A DNA stretch of 9,097 nt from Bryobacteraceae bacterium. Lineage in GTDB: Bacteria; Acidobacteriota; Terriglobia; Bryobacterales; Bryobacteraceae. Within the stretch, counting starts at the first letter, position 1. Every line of letters starts with the position of its first letter. Shown piece by piece: positions 1 to 6,061 of this stretch. The notes beneath the pieces are model-generated. The model searched no databases. It was given only the letters and a program-made list of their open reading frames with translations, and had not been told where the DNA came from. The position numbers and the translations under genes were made by a program. The stretch lies in NCBI GenBank assembly GCA_030039005.1, contig JASHQT010000379.1:1-9097 (forward strand), written 5' to 3'.

Positions 1-79
1 TCCTCTGGAAAACTTCGGCGCCGTCGGGGGCGGCGGCAAACGCGCCGGCGGCACAGGCGAACAGAAGTAGTAAACGCAT
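1..79 (-). CDS. N-terminus of an exported protein (partial, runs off the left edge)
   Basis: Reading the minus strand from an ATG at 79-77 gives 26 codons with no stop before the window edge. The peptide starts MRLLLLFACAAGAFAAAP: a short basic start, a leucine-rich hydrophobic core and small residues ending in an Ala-rich cleavage region (roughly after residue 17), which is a textbook Sec signal peptide. The mature protein would begin PDGAEVFQR. In my knowledge of such proteins, a mature start of the type DGAxVFxxxC often precedes a c-type haem site (CxxCH) in exported cytochromes or quinoprotein dehydrogenases, but the haem motif itself would lie outside the window, so this is a guess. No clear Shine-Dalgarno is visible upstream. 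It is divergent from the VOC gene, with 31 bp between the starts. The ORF is short, but signal-peptide quality makes chance unlikely. Confidence 0.6.
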   Translation of the reverse strand, partial: MRLLLLFACAAGAFAAAPDGAEVFQR

Positions 80-110
80 GGGATTTCGGGGGCAGTGTAT
101 CATAACGAAA
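80..110. promoter_or_regulatory. Compact divergent intergenic region, probable promoter site(s)
   Basis: These 31 bp separate the minus-strand start at 79 from the plus-strand start at 111. On the minus strand a TATGAT hexamer at 104-99 resembles a sigma-70 -10 box and would put transcription start about 12 nt before the ATG at 79. On the plus strand the same AT-rich core reads TATCAT (98-103), which would give a nearly leaderless transcript for the ATG at 111. No convincing -35 box is seen at the right spacing for either direction, and neither start has a clear Shine-Dalgarno. Control elements must therefore lie in this gap or inside the two signal-peptide coding regions. This is inference from spacing and one hexamer. 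Confidence 0.3.
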
Positions 111-1109
111 ATGCGAGCGAACACATCCGCTCTAACAATTGTGCTGGCGGGCGCGGTTTGCGCACTCGGTCAAACCCCGGCTCCGCCGGGTGGTATCAGC
201 GTGCTCGGCGTTAATCACATCGTCAAGAACGTCGAGCGCTCGGTAGCGTTTTATCGCGATGTGATCGGCCTGGACATGCCCAAGCCTCCGAAACCATTCG
301 CGAACGTTCCGTGGGAGCCCGGCGCGCAATCGCGGTCAGCGTTTCTGTATATTCCGGGTTCCGCGCTGTGGGTGGTGCTGACCGAGTACAAAGACATCGA
401 CCGCAAAGCGGCGCATCCGCACTTTCAGGATCCCGGTGCGGCCAGCCTGGTCCTTTGGGCGCGCGATATGGACGCCATGATGACCAAGCTGAAAGCAGCA
501 CACGCGCACATCAACAGCAAAGGCGGCGACCCCGGCGAGATTCCCGGACCGAACGGCATGCACACGCGCGGCGTGTTCGTGGAGGATCCGGACGGTTTTT
601 TCCTGGAGATCGCCGAGCGCAATCCCGCGCCCTCGACCACGGCGCCTTATTCGAGCAACATCATCGGCGGAGGGCTGGAGGCGATCGTCGCGGATTTGAA
701 CCAGACGCTACAGATCTATCACGACGTCCTGGGATTTCAAACCTCGAAGCCTACCGAGTGGGATGGGACGAAACTGATGATGGGCACCGCCGGCACGCCC
801 GGCGGGCAGTTCCGTCGCAGCGTTGCCACGATTGCCGGCGCAAGCGGCACGTCTGTGACGGTGGCGTTCATGGAGTTCAAAGACATTAACCGGCGCCCCA
901 TGCACACGCGCGTGCAAGATCCGGGCACGGCTATTTTGCTCGTGTTTGTTACCAATTTCGATGTCACCGTGAGCGAGCTCAAAGCCGCGGGCATCACGGT
1001 GATTTCGAAAAACGGCGATTCGGTGATGAACGGCACGGCGGTCTGCAGGCTGCGCGATCCGAACAATCTTTTCCTGGAACTGACTCAGGTGCAGGAAGCA
1101 AGACTTTGA
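111..1109 (+). CDS. Secreted protein with two tandem VOC (glyoxalase/bleomycin-resistance) domains
   Basis: This is a 332-residue protein. An ATG at 78 is also open in this frame, but the ATG at 111 is preferred because it begins directly with a signal peptide (hydrophobic core about residues 7-19, cleavage probably after ALG at 18-20). Two VOC domains follow, about residues 30-170 and 185-328. Each has the opening beta strand and the helix with an F/I-Y-H/R-D motif (SVAFYRDVIGL at 44-54; LQIYHDVLGF at 200-209), and each ends in a DP(D/N)xxFLE(I/L) strand (159-167, 316-324). The domains are clearly an internal duplication: EYKDIDR (92-98) and EFKDINR (255-261) are each followed by a His and then QDPG. 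In domain 1 the first strand has His36 and the last has Glu166, possible metal ligands; domain 2 has Ala191 in place of His36 but keeps Glu323. VOC proteins include isomerases, dioxygenases, lyases and binding proteins, so the activity is unassigned. It is the first gene of the operon and overlaps the next by 4 bp. Confidence 0.85.
   Translation: MRANTSALTIVLAGAVCALGQTPAPPGGISVLGVNHIVKNVERSVAFYRDVIGLDMPKPPKPFANVPWEPGAQSRSAFLYIPGSALWVVLTEYKDIDRKAAHPHFQDPGAASLVLWARDMDAMMTKLKAAHAHINSKGGDPGEIPGPNGMHTRGVFVEDPDGFFLEIAERNPAPSTTAPYSSNIIGGGLEAIVADLNQTLQIYHDVLGFQTSKPTEWDGTKLMMGTAGTPGGQFRRSVATIAGASGTSVTVAFMEFKDINRRPMHTRVQDPGTAILLVFVTNFDVTVSELKAAGITVISKNGDSVMNGTAVCRLRDPNNLFLELTQVQEARL
1092..1097 (+). promoter_or_regulatory. 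Ribosome binding site fixing the TTG start of the lyase gene
   Basis: AGGAAG lies 8 nt before the TTG at 1106, inside the 3' end of the VOC gene. No other in-frame ATG or GTG occurs near the start of the lyase. The site therefore supports a TTG start overlapping the TGA stop of the VOC gene (TTGA at 1106-1109), a translational-coupling arrangement. Confidence 0.6.
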
Positions 1110-2353
1110 AGACGGATGGCCGGCAGCCGGTCCACGTCGTCTACGGCGGCGCGCAGCTCTTCAAGGCAGAGACTCCGGCGCGATTGGGAACACTTGCGCT
1201 CGACCTGATCCGTGATTACACGCCCGATGCCGCCACCTTCGCTGAGTGTCTGGGTTTACCCGTGGGCGAACTCGCCGGTGTGGTCTACCAGCGCACGATC
1301 GCCAAGCTGGAACGCGAGCCGGTGGAAGATTTTCGGATCGATTTCGAAGACGGCTACGGGTATCGGAGCGAAGCGGAAGAGGACGGGCACGCGGTGTCGG
1401 CGGCGCGGCTCCTGGCGCAATCGGCCCAGAGGCCCGGATTTCCGCCCTTCGTTGGCATTCGCATCAAACCGCTCACTCCGGCGCTGGCTGCGCGGGCGGC
1501 ACGCACGCTGGATCTGTTTCTCACCGAGCTTCTGGCGCAATCGAACGGGCTGCGACCGAATTTCGTCGTGACGCTCCCGAAGATCACAACTCCCGCGCAA
1601 GTGACGGAGCTGTCGGCATTGCTGGACCACGCAGAATCGCGGCATAAGCTGATTGCGGGTGCGATCAAAATCGAGCTAATGATCGAGACCCCGCAGGCGA
1701 TCATCGATGCTTCGGGCTCGTTCGCCGTTCCGAAACTGATCGAAGCCGCGAACGGGCGCTGTCGCGGCCTGCATTTCGGCCCGTATGATTATTCGGCGAG
1801 TTGCAACATCGCGGCGGCCGAGCAGCGGCTGGATCATCTGGCGTGCGACTTCGCGCGTAACGTTTTGCAGGTGTGCGCAGCGGATCGCGGCGTGTTCCTT
1901 TCCGACGGGCCTAGCACAATTCTGCCCATTCCGCGCTATCGCACGCCCGCCAACGAGAGCGAACGCGCCGAGAATCGAGCCATCGTGCAGCGCGCCATGC
2001 GGCATCATTTCGATTTGGTGCAGCGCTCGCTCTCGAACGGTTATTACCAGGGCTGGGACCTGCATCCGGGCCAGCTTCCGACGCGCTACGCGGCGGTCTT
2101 CGCATTTTTTCTGAAAAGCCTGGATTCGGCGACCGCGCGCTTACGCAATTTCATCGATAAAGCGGCGCAAGCGACGCTGGTGGGCGATGTCTTCGACGAT
2201 GCGGCCACCGGCCAAGGGCTGCTCAATTTTCTGCTGCGCGGGGTGAACTGCGGCGCGTTCACCGAGGAGGAAGCGGCGGCGTCCGGGCTCACGCTCGACG
2301 AGCTGCACACCCGGTCGTTTGTCAAGATCCTAGAGGACCGGCGAAAGTCATAA
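1106..2353 (+). CDS. HpcH/HpaI/citrate-lyase-beta-like aldolase or lyase (DUF6986-like)
   Basis: This 415-residue protein has a TTG start supported by AGGAAG 8 nt upstream. It has the signatures of the phosphoenolpyruvate-binding TIM-barrel lyases (HpcH/HpaI, CitE, malyl-CoA lyase): RIDFEDGYG at 77-85, VTLPKI at 155-160, KIELMIETP at 188-196, LHFGPYDYS at 222-230 and GWDLHPGQ at 316-323. By family analogy Glu194 and Asp228 would bind the catalytic Mg2+, and the enzyme would form or cleave a C-C bond in a 2-oxo acid or CoA thioester. It is longer than typical CitE or HpcH (about 250-300 residues) and carries a helical C-terminal extension after residue 330. That fits the DUF6986 group, whose activity I do not know to be established. 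There is no signal peptide, so it should be cytoplasmic, unlike its exported neighbours. It sits 19 bp before the small Mo-enzyme subunit. Family membership is well supported; the substrate is unknown. Confidence 0.8.
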   Translation: MKTDGRQPVHVVYGGAQLFKAETPARLGTLALDLIRDYTPDAATFAECLGLPVGELAGVVYQRTIAKLEREPVEDFRIDFEDGYGYRSEAEEDGHAVSAARLLAQSAQRPGFPPFVGIRIKPLTPALAARAARTLDLFLTELLAQSNGLRPNFVVTLPKITTPAQVTELSALLDHAESRHKLIAGAIKIELMIETPQAIIDASGSFAVPKLIEAANGRCRGLHFGPYDYSASCNIAAAEQRLDHLACDFARNVLQVCAADRGVFLSDGPSTILPIPRYRTPANESERAENRAIVQRAMRHHFDLVQRSLSNGYYQGWDLHPGQLPTRYAAVFAFFLKSLDSATARLRNFIDKAAQATLVGDVFDDAATGQGLLNFLLRGVNCGAFTEEEAAASGLTLDELHTRSFVKILEDRRKS

Positions 2354-2363
2354 AATCGAACCT

Positions 2364-2368
2364 GGAGG
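2364..2368 (+). promoter_or_regulatory. Strong Shine-Dalgarno for the Mo-hydroxylase small subunit
   Basis: GGAGG occurs 4 nt before the ATG at 2373, within the 19-bp gap that follows the lyase stop codon. It is the only full GGAGG in a gap between operon genes and may allow independent initiation on the Mo-enzyme genes. It also fixes the start just before the Tat signal. Confidence 0.6.
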
Positions 2369-2372
2369 CGAA

Positions 2373-2972
2373 ATGAGCAAAATCTCACGCCGGCAGTTCG
2401 TGGAAAGCACAGGCGCCGGGCTTGTGGTCGCGACCAGTGTTCCGCTCGCGGCCCAGGAAGCGACTTCCGACGCCAACGGACCTTCCGCTCCACGCACTAT
2501 CGTTCGACTCGTTGTGAACGGCACGGAGCATCGCGTCGAGGTGGAAGACCGCTGGACGCTGGTGGAGGTGTTGCGCGATCATCTGGGACTCACCGGCACG
2601 AAAATCGGCTGCGACCGCGGCGAATGCGGCGCCTGCACCGTGCTGCTGGACGGTAAGCCGGTCTATTCGTGCAGCCAGCTCGCGGTGTGGGCCGATGGCC
2701 GAAAAGTCGAGACCGTGGAGGGCCTGGCGCACGGTGAACACCTACATCCCTTGCAGGAAGCGTTTATCGAGCACGACGGTCCGCAGTGTGGCTACTGCAC
2801 ATCGGGGCAATTGATGGCCGCCAAGGCGCTGCTCGACCGCAATCCGCATCCCACCGAGGACGAAGTCCGCCACGCGATGACGGGCAATATCTGCCGCTGC
2901 TCGAATTACAATCGCTACGTGGAAGCGGTATTGGCGGCATCGAGCGCCGGTGCGATCGGGAGGACGGCATGA
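2373..2972 (+). CDS. [2Fe-2S] small subunit of a xanthine-dehydrogenase-family Mo hydroxylase, Tat-exported
   Basis: This 199-residue protein is the electron-transfer subunit of a molybdenum hydroxylase. The N-terminus carries a twin-arginine signal: SRRQFV at 5-10, a mild hydrophobic stretch (about 14-25) and a likely cleavage after LAA (25-27). The mature part has the two standard domains. The plant-ferredoxin-type [2Fe-2S] domain has Cys80, Cys85, Cys88 and Cys100 (C-x4-C-x2-C-x11-C). The C-terminal helical [2Fe-2S] domain has Cys139, Cys142, Cys174 and Cys176 (CGYC...CRC). All eight ligands are present. Electrons would pass from the molybdenum site in the large subunit through these clusters to FAD in the medium subunit. 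A Tat signal on the small subunit only is the arrangement of E. coli PaoA, where folded partners are exported with it. The gene overlaps the large-subunit gene by 4 bp (ATGA). The assignment is secure; the substrate is not determined. Confidence 0.93.
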   Translation: MSKISRRQFVESTGAGLVVATSVPLAAQEATSDANGPSAPRTIVRLVVNGTEHRVEVEDRWTLVEVLRDHLGLTGTKIGCDRGECGACTVLLDGKPVYSCSQLAVWADGRKVETVEGLAHGEHLHPLQEAFIEHDGPQCGYCTSGQLMAAKALLDRNPHPTEDEVRHAMTGNICRCSNYNRYVEAVLAASSAGAIGRTA

Positions 2973-5074
2973 GCGCGATGAAAACCGTCGGCCATCCAGC
3001 CTCGCGCATTGACGCGCTGCAACGCGTGACCGGCCGGGCTAAGTACACCGCCGATGTGCATGTGCCCGGCATGCTGTACGGCCGCGTGCTGCGCAGCCCG
3101 CATCCGCACGCGCGCATCCGCCGCATCGATGTTTCGAAAGCACTCGCGCTCGCGGGCGTGAAGGCCGTGCTCACACACGACAATTGCGACGTGGTTTGGG
3201 GCAGCGGCGACACCAAGAACAAGCGCTATCTGTTCAATAATCCCGTGCGCTTCGTGGGCGACGCCGTGGCGGCCGTCGCGGCGGTGGACCGGCATGCGGC
3301 CGAAGACGCGATGCGGCTCATCGACGTGGATTATGAGGTGCTGCCGTTTGTCCTGGATCCCGAAGAAGCGCTGAAACCCGGCGCGCCGGAGATTCAGCCG
3401 GGCGGCAATCTTTCACCGGACAACAAAGGCCAGCATCAGCCGGAGACGTATCGTCAGGGAAGTCTCGTTGTAGGCTTAGCCGATGCCGACCGGGTTTTCG
3501 AGGATCAGTACATTTCGGTTCATTTGAACAACGCGCAGCTCGAAATCCGATCCGGCGTCGCGCAGTGGGATGGTGACAAGCTGACCGTTTATTCTCCCAC
3601 TCAGGGCATCGCGAATTGCCGCACCGAGATCGCGCATGATTTGAAACTGCTGCCCGAAAACGTGCGCGTCATCGCGGAATTCATGGGCGGCGGGTTCGGC
3701 AATAAGAACCAATGCCAGGATTCGGATTTAATCGTGGCGATGCTGGCCAAAAAAGCCGGCGCGCCGGTGAAGCTGGAGTTCACCCGCAAGGAAGATTTCA
3801 TTGCGGTGCACGGCCGCTGGCCCACCAAGCAGTATTACAAGGTGGGCGTGAAGAATGACGGCACGCTGACCGCGATTCAATTCCGCGGCTACAGCGGCAT
3901 GGGGCCGTACCGGAAAAGCTCGGGTGACATCGCGGGCATCGAGGTATACCGCTGCCCGAACGTCGAGAAGCTGGTTTATCCGGTGCTGACCAACATGGCC
4001 GTGTCGGCGAATTTCCGCGGGCCGGCTTATCCGCAAGGCGTCTTCGGCATCGAATCGCTGATGGATCACATCGCGTATGAGTTGAAGATGGATCCGGTGG
4101 ATTTCCGCGTGAAGAACATGACGCGAAAGTTTCGCGACCAGTTCTCATACACGAGCTTCGGCCTCGAGGATTGCGTACTGCGCGGCGCCGAGGCCTTCGA
4201 ATGGAAGAAACGCTGGCACGCGCCCGGCGAGGGCTCGGGTCCGGTGAAGCGCGGCGTCGGCATGGCGATGGGCGCATTCGGCGCGGCGGTGGGACGCAGC
4301 AGCGCGGTGATTCACCTCAATTCGCAAGGGCAACATGAATTGCACGTCGGCGTCACCGATATCGGCACCGCCGCCAAGACCACTATGGCGTTGATTGCCG
4401 CCGAGGAGTTGGGCGTGCCGCTCGCGAGCGTATCGGTAGTCAGCGGCGACACCGAAACCTGTCCGTATTCGGTGGGCGAATCCGGCAGCCGCACCACCAC
4501 GCACACCGGGTACGCCGTGATCCAGGCCGTGAAAGATCTGAAGCAGCAGATCGCCGACAAGGGAATGCCGCAAGGCAACGAGATCCGCACCGGCACCGCG
4601 AACTCCGATCCGGCTCAACCCAAGGATACAGCCCGATATGCCTTCGCGGCGCATTTCGCCGAAGTGGAGGTGGATACCGAACTGGGCCACGTGCGCGTAA
4701 CCAAGTTTCTGGCCGCTCACGACAGCGGGCGGATCATCAATCCGCTTACGTGCGCAAGCCAGGTGAAGGGCGGCTCTGTCCAAGGGATCGGGATGGCGCT
4801 GCACGAAGAGCTGCTGTACGATCGCGCGCACGGTGTTGCCCTCAACGCAGGCTATTACGGCGCGCGAGTGATGACGCATTTGGATACGCCGCAAATCGGC
4901 GTGCTGTTCGTCGAGACGGTAGACGAATACGGGCCGTACGGCGCCAAGTCCATCGGTGAATCGAGCATCATTCCCTCGGTGGCGGCGGTGGCGAATGCGA
5001 TTTTCAACGCCACCGGCAAGCGCATCAAGGACCTTCCGATCACGCGCGAGAAGCTGCTGGAGGTGCTGGCATGA
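2969..5074 (+). CDS. Molybdopterin-binding catalytic large subunit, xanthine-dehydrogenase/aldehyde-oxidase family
   Basis: The start chosen is the ATG at 2969, overlapping the small-subunit stop (ATGA) with GGGAGG 5 nt upstream; the frame is open further back to 2786, but that part overlaps the small-subunit gene. The 701-residue product shows the family pattern. The N-terminal a/b-hammerhead domain includes RVTGRAKYTADV (19-30). Then come GGGFGNKNQ (240-248, the cofactor-binding glycine motif, with Asn where most members have Gly), FRGPAYPQG (349-357), SVGESGSR (501-508), and GAKSIGESS near the C-terminus, where Glu664 matches the catalytic base of the family. The AYxCSFR loop of CO dehydrogenase is absent, so it is not a CoxL. 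It would hydroxylate an aldehyde or N-heterocycle using water. There is no signal peptide, so export would depend on the small subunit's Tat signal. Length is a little below the 730-780 usual for stand-alone large subunits. No XdhC/PaoD-like maturation chaperone lies in the window. Confidence 0.92.
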   Translation: MSAMKTVGHPASRIDALQRVTGRAKYTADVHVPGMLYGRVLRSPHPHARIRRIDVSKALALAGVKAVLTHDNCDVVWGSGDTKNKRYLFNNPVRFVGDAVAAVAAVDRHAAEDAMRLIDVDYEVLPFVLDPEEALKPGAPEIQPGGNLSPDNKGQHQPETYRQGSLVVGLADADRVFEDQYISVHLNNAQLEIRSGVAQWDGDKLTVYSPTQGIANCRTEIAHDLKLLPENVRVIAEFMGGGFGNKNQCQDSDLIVAMLAKKAGAPVKLEFTRKEDFIAVHGRWPTKQYYKVGVKNDGTLTAIQFRGYSGMGPYRKSSGDIAGIEVYRCPNVEKLVYPVLTNMAVSANFRGPAYPQGVFGIESLMDHIAYELKMDPVDFRVKNMTRKFRDQFSYTSFGLEDCVLRGAEAFEWKKRWHAPGEGSGPVKRGVGMAMGAFGAAVGRSSAVIHLNSQGQHELHVGVTDIGTAAKTTMALIAAEELGVPLASVSVVSGDTETCPYSVGESGSRTTTHTGYAVIQAVKDLKQQIADKGMPQGNEIRTGTANSDPAQPKDTARYAFAAHFAEVEVDTELGHVRVTKFLAAHDSGRIINPLTCASQVKGGSVQGIGMALHEELLYDRAHGVALNAGYYGARVMTHLDTPQIGVLFVETVDEYGPYGAKSIGESSIIPSVAAVANAIFNATGKRIKDLPITREKLLEVLA

Positions 5075-6054
5075 GAGCGTTTACCAACTCGAATCCGAAA
5101 AGTATTCGCGAAGCCGTGGGCTTGCTCAACCAGGCGCACCAGCAAGGGCGCAGCGCTTCCATCGTTGGCGGCGGCAGCGATCTGCTGGGCATGGTGAAGG
5201 AGCACCTGGTTGAGCCGGACGTGCTGGTGAATCTGAAGACGATCCGCGGCCTGGATCAGATCGAGACGCAGCGTGGGCATATGAAGATCGGCGGTCTCAC
5301 GACGCTCGACACCATTAGCCGCGATGCACGCATTCGCAAAGAGTACACGGTGCTGGCCGAGGCAGCGGAAAACGTCGGCACTCCGCAGATTCGCAATGCA
5401 GGAACGCTGGCGGGGAACGTGTGCCAGCGTCCGTGGTGCTGGTATTTCCGCAACGGATTTCCCTGTTTAAAGAACGGCGGCAAAATTTGTTTTTCGGCGT
5501 CGGGTGAGAACCAGTTTCACGCTATCTTTGGCGGCGGACCCAGCTACATCGTGCATCCCTCCGATACCGCGCCCGCGCTGGTGGCGTTGGACGCGGAGTT
5601 TCATGTGGCTGGGCCATCCGGTGAGCGGACGATGCCCGCGGCGGAGTTCTTCCAGCTGCCGCGCGTGGATGCTTCGCGCGAAAACGTTTTGTCCAAGGAC
5701 GAAGTGCTGACGGCGGTGCGATTGCCCGCGGCGCGGCCGGGAACGCGCAGCACGTATCACAAGATTCTCGATCGCGAAGCGTGGACGCACGCCGTGGTCA
5801 GCGCGGCGATCGTGCTGGAGATGGATCGCGAAACCTGCCGCAGCGCGCGGGTCGTGCTGGGCGGAGTGGCTCCCATTCCGTGGCGGCTTCCGAAAGTGGA
5901 AGCAATGCTCGCGGGTCAGCGCCTCACGCCGGAGTTGGCGGCGCAGGCTGGAGAAGCGGCCATCGAAGGCGCGCATCCACTGGCGAAAAACAAGTACAAG
6001 GTGCCGCTGACCAGGGGCGTGGTTAAGCGCACGCTTTTATCGCTCACTGGTTAA
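5071..6054 (+). CDS. FAD-binding medium subunit of the Mo hydroxylase, with a four-cysteine loop
   Basis: This 327-residue protein starts at the ATG at 5071, overlapping the large-subunit stop by 4 bp (ATGA), with GGAGG 7 nt upstream. It has the family's FAD-binding motifs: IVGGGSDLL (31-39) and GTPQIRNAGTLAGNVC (103-118). The C-terminal CO-dehydrogenase flavoprotein domain follows, with VVLGGVAPIPWR at 261-272. After the second FAD motif there is an insertion holding Cys118, Cys123, Cys132 and Cys140. An insertion of this kind carries a [4Fe-4S] cluster in E. coli PaoB and in the beta subunit of 4-hydroxybenzoyl-CoA reductase, so an extra cluster is likely here. The protein would take electrons from the [2Fe-2S] subunit and pass them to an unknown acceptor. 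It is the last gene of the operon, and its 3' end overlaps the opposing oligopeptidase gene by 11 bp. Confidence 0.92.
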   Translation: MRAFTNSNPKSIREAVGLLNQAHQQGRSASIVGGGSDLLGMVKEHLVEPDVLVNLKTIRGLDQIETQRGHMKIGGLTTLDTISRDARIRKEYTVLAEAAENVGTPQIRNAGTLAGNVCQRPWCWYFRNGFPCLKNGGKICFSASGENQFHAIFGGGPSYIVHPSDTAPALVALDAEFHVAGPSGERTMPAAEFFQLPRVDASRENVLSKDEVLTAVRLPAARPGTRSTYHKILDREAWTHAVVSAAIVLEMDRETCRSARVVLGGVAPIPWRLPKVEAMLAGQRLTPELAAQAGEAAIEGAHPLAKNKYKVPLTRGVVKRTLLSLTG

Positions 6055-6061
6055 AAGCGTG
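6030..6061. terminator. Inverted repeat at the convergent gene ends, possible bidirectional terminator
   Basis: CACGCTTTTA (6030-6039) and TAAAAGCGTG (6052-6061) are perfect reverse complements: a 10-bp stem with a 12-nt loop. The FAD-subunit stop (6052-6054) lies in the second arm, and the oligopeptidase stop (6046-6044 on the minus strand) lies in the loop. There is no intergenic space for any other terminator. The stem is half A/T and no T-run follows the second arm on either strand, so it is not a canonical intrinsic terminator. It may act as a weak terminator, an mRNA 3'-end stabiliser, or be incidental. Confidence 0.4.

Noticed and set aside
78..110. Start of the VOC gene at the ATG at 78
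   Set aside because: It would add eleven residues ahead of a signal peptide and would overlap the start codon of the divergent gene; the ATG at 111 gives a normal signal peptide.
311..889. A 192-codon plus-strand frame inside the VOC gene
   Set aside because: It is an out-of-frame, Arg-rich shadow of the conserved VOC coding sequence.
2786..2968. Upstream extension of the large-subunit gene to a start at 2786
   Set aside because: It would overlap 187 bp of the small-subunit gene and does not resemble the family N-terminus; the ATG at 2969 has a Shine-Dalgarno and the usual ATGA overlap.
4145..4894. A 249-codon minus-strand open frame inside the Mo-enzyme large subunit gene
   Set aside because: It is antisense to a conserved gene and its product is His/Arg/Ala-rich low-information sequence, typical of a GC-rich shadow.
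2969..5074. Carbon monoxide dehydrogenase (CoxL) identity for the large subunit
   Set aside because: The AYxCSFR active-site loop of CoxL is not present, so only general XDH/aldehyde oxidase family membership is supported.
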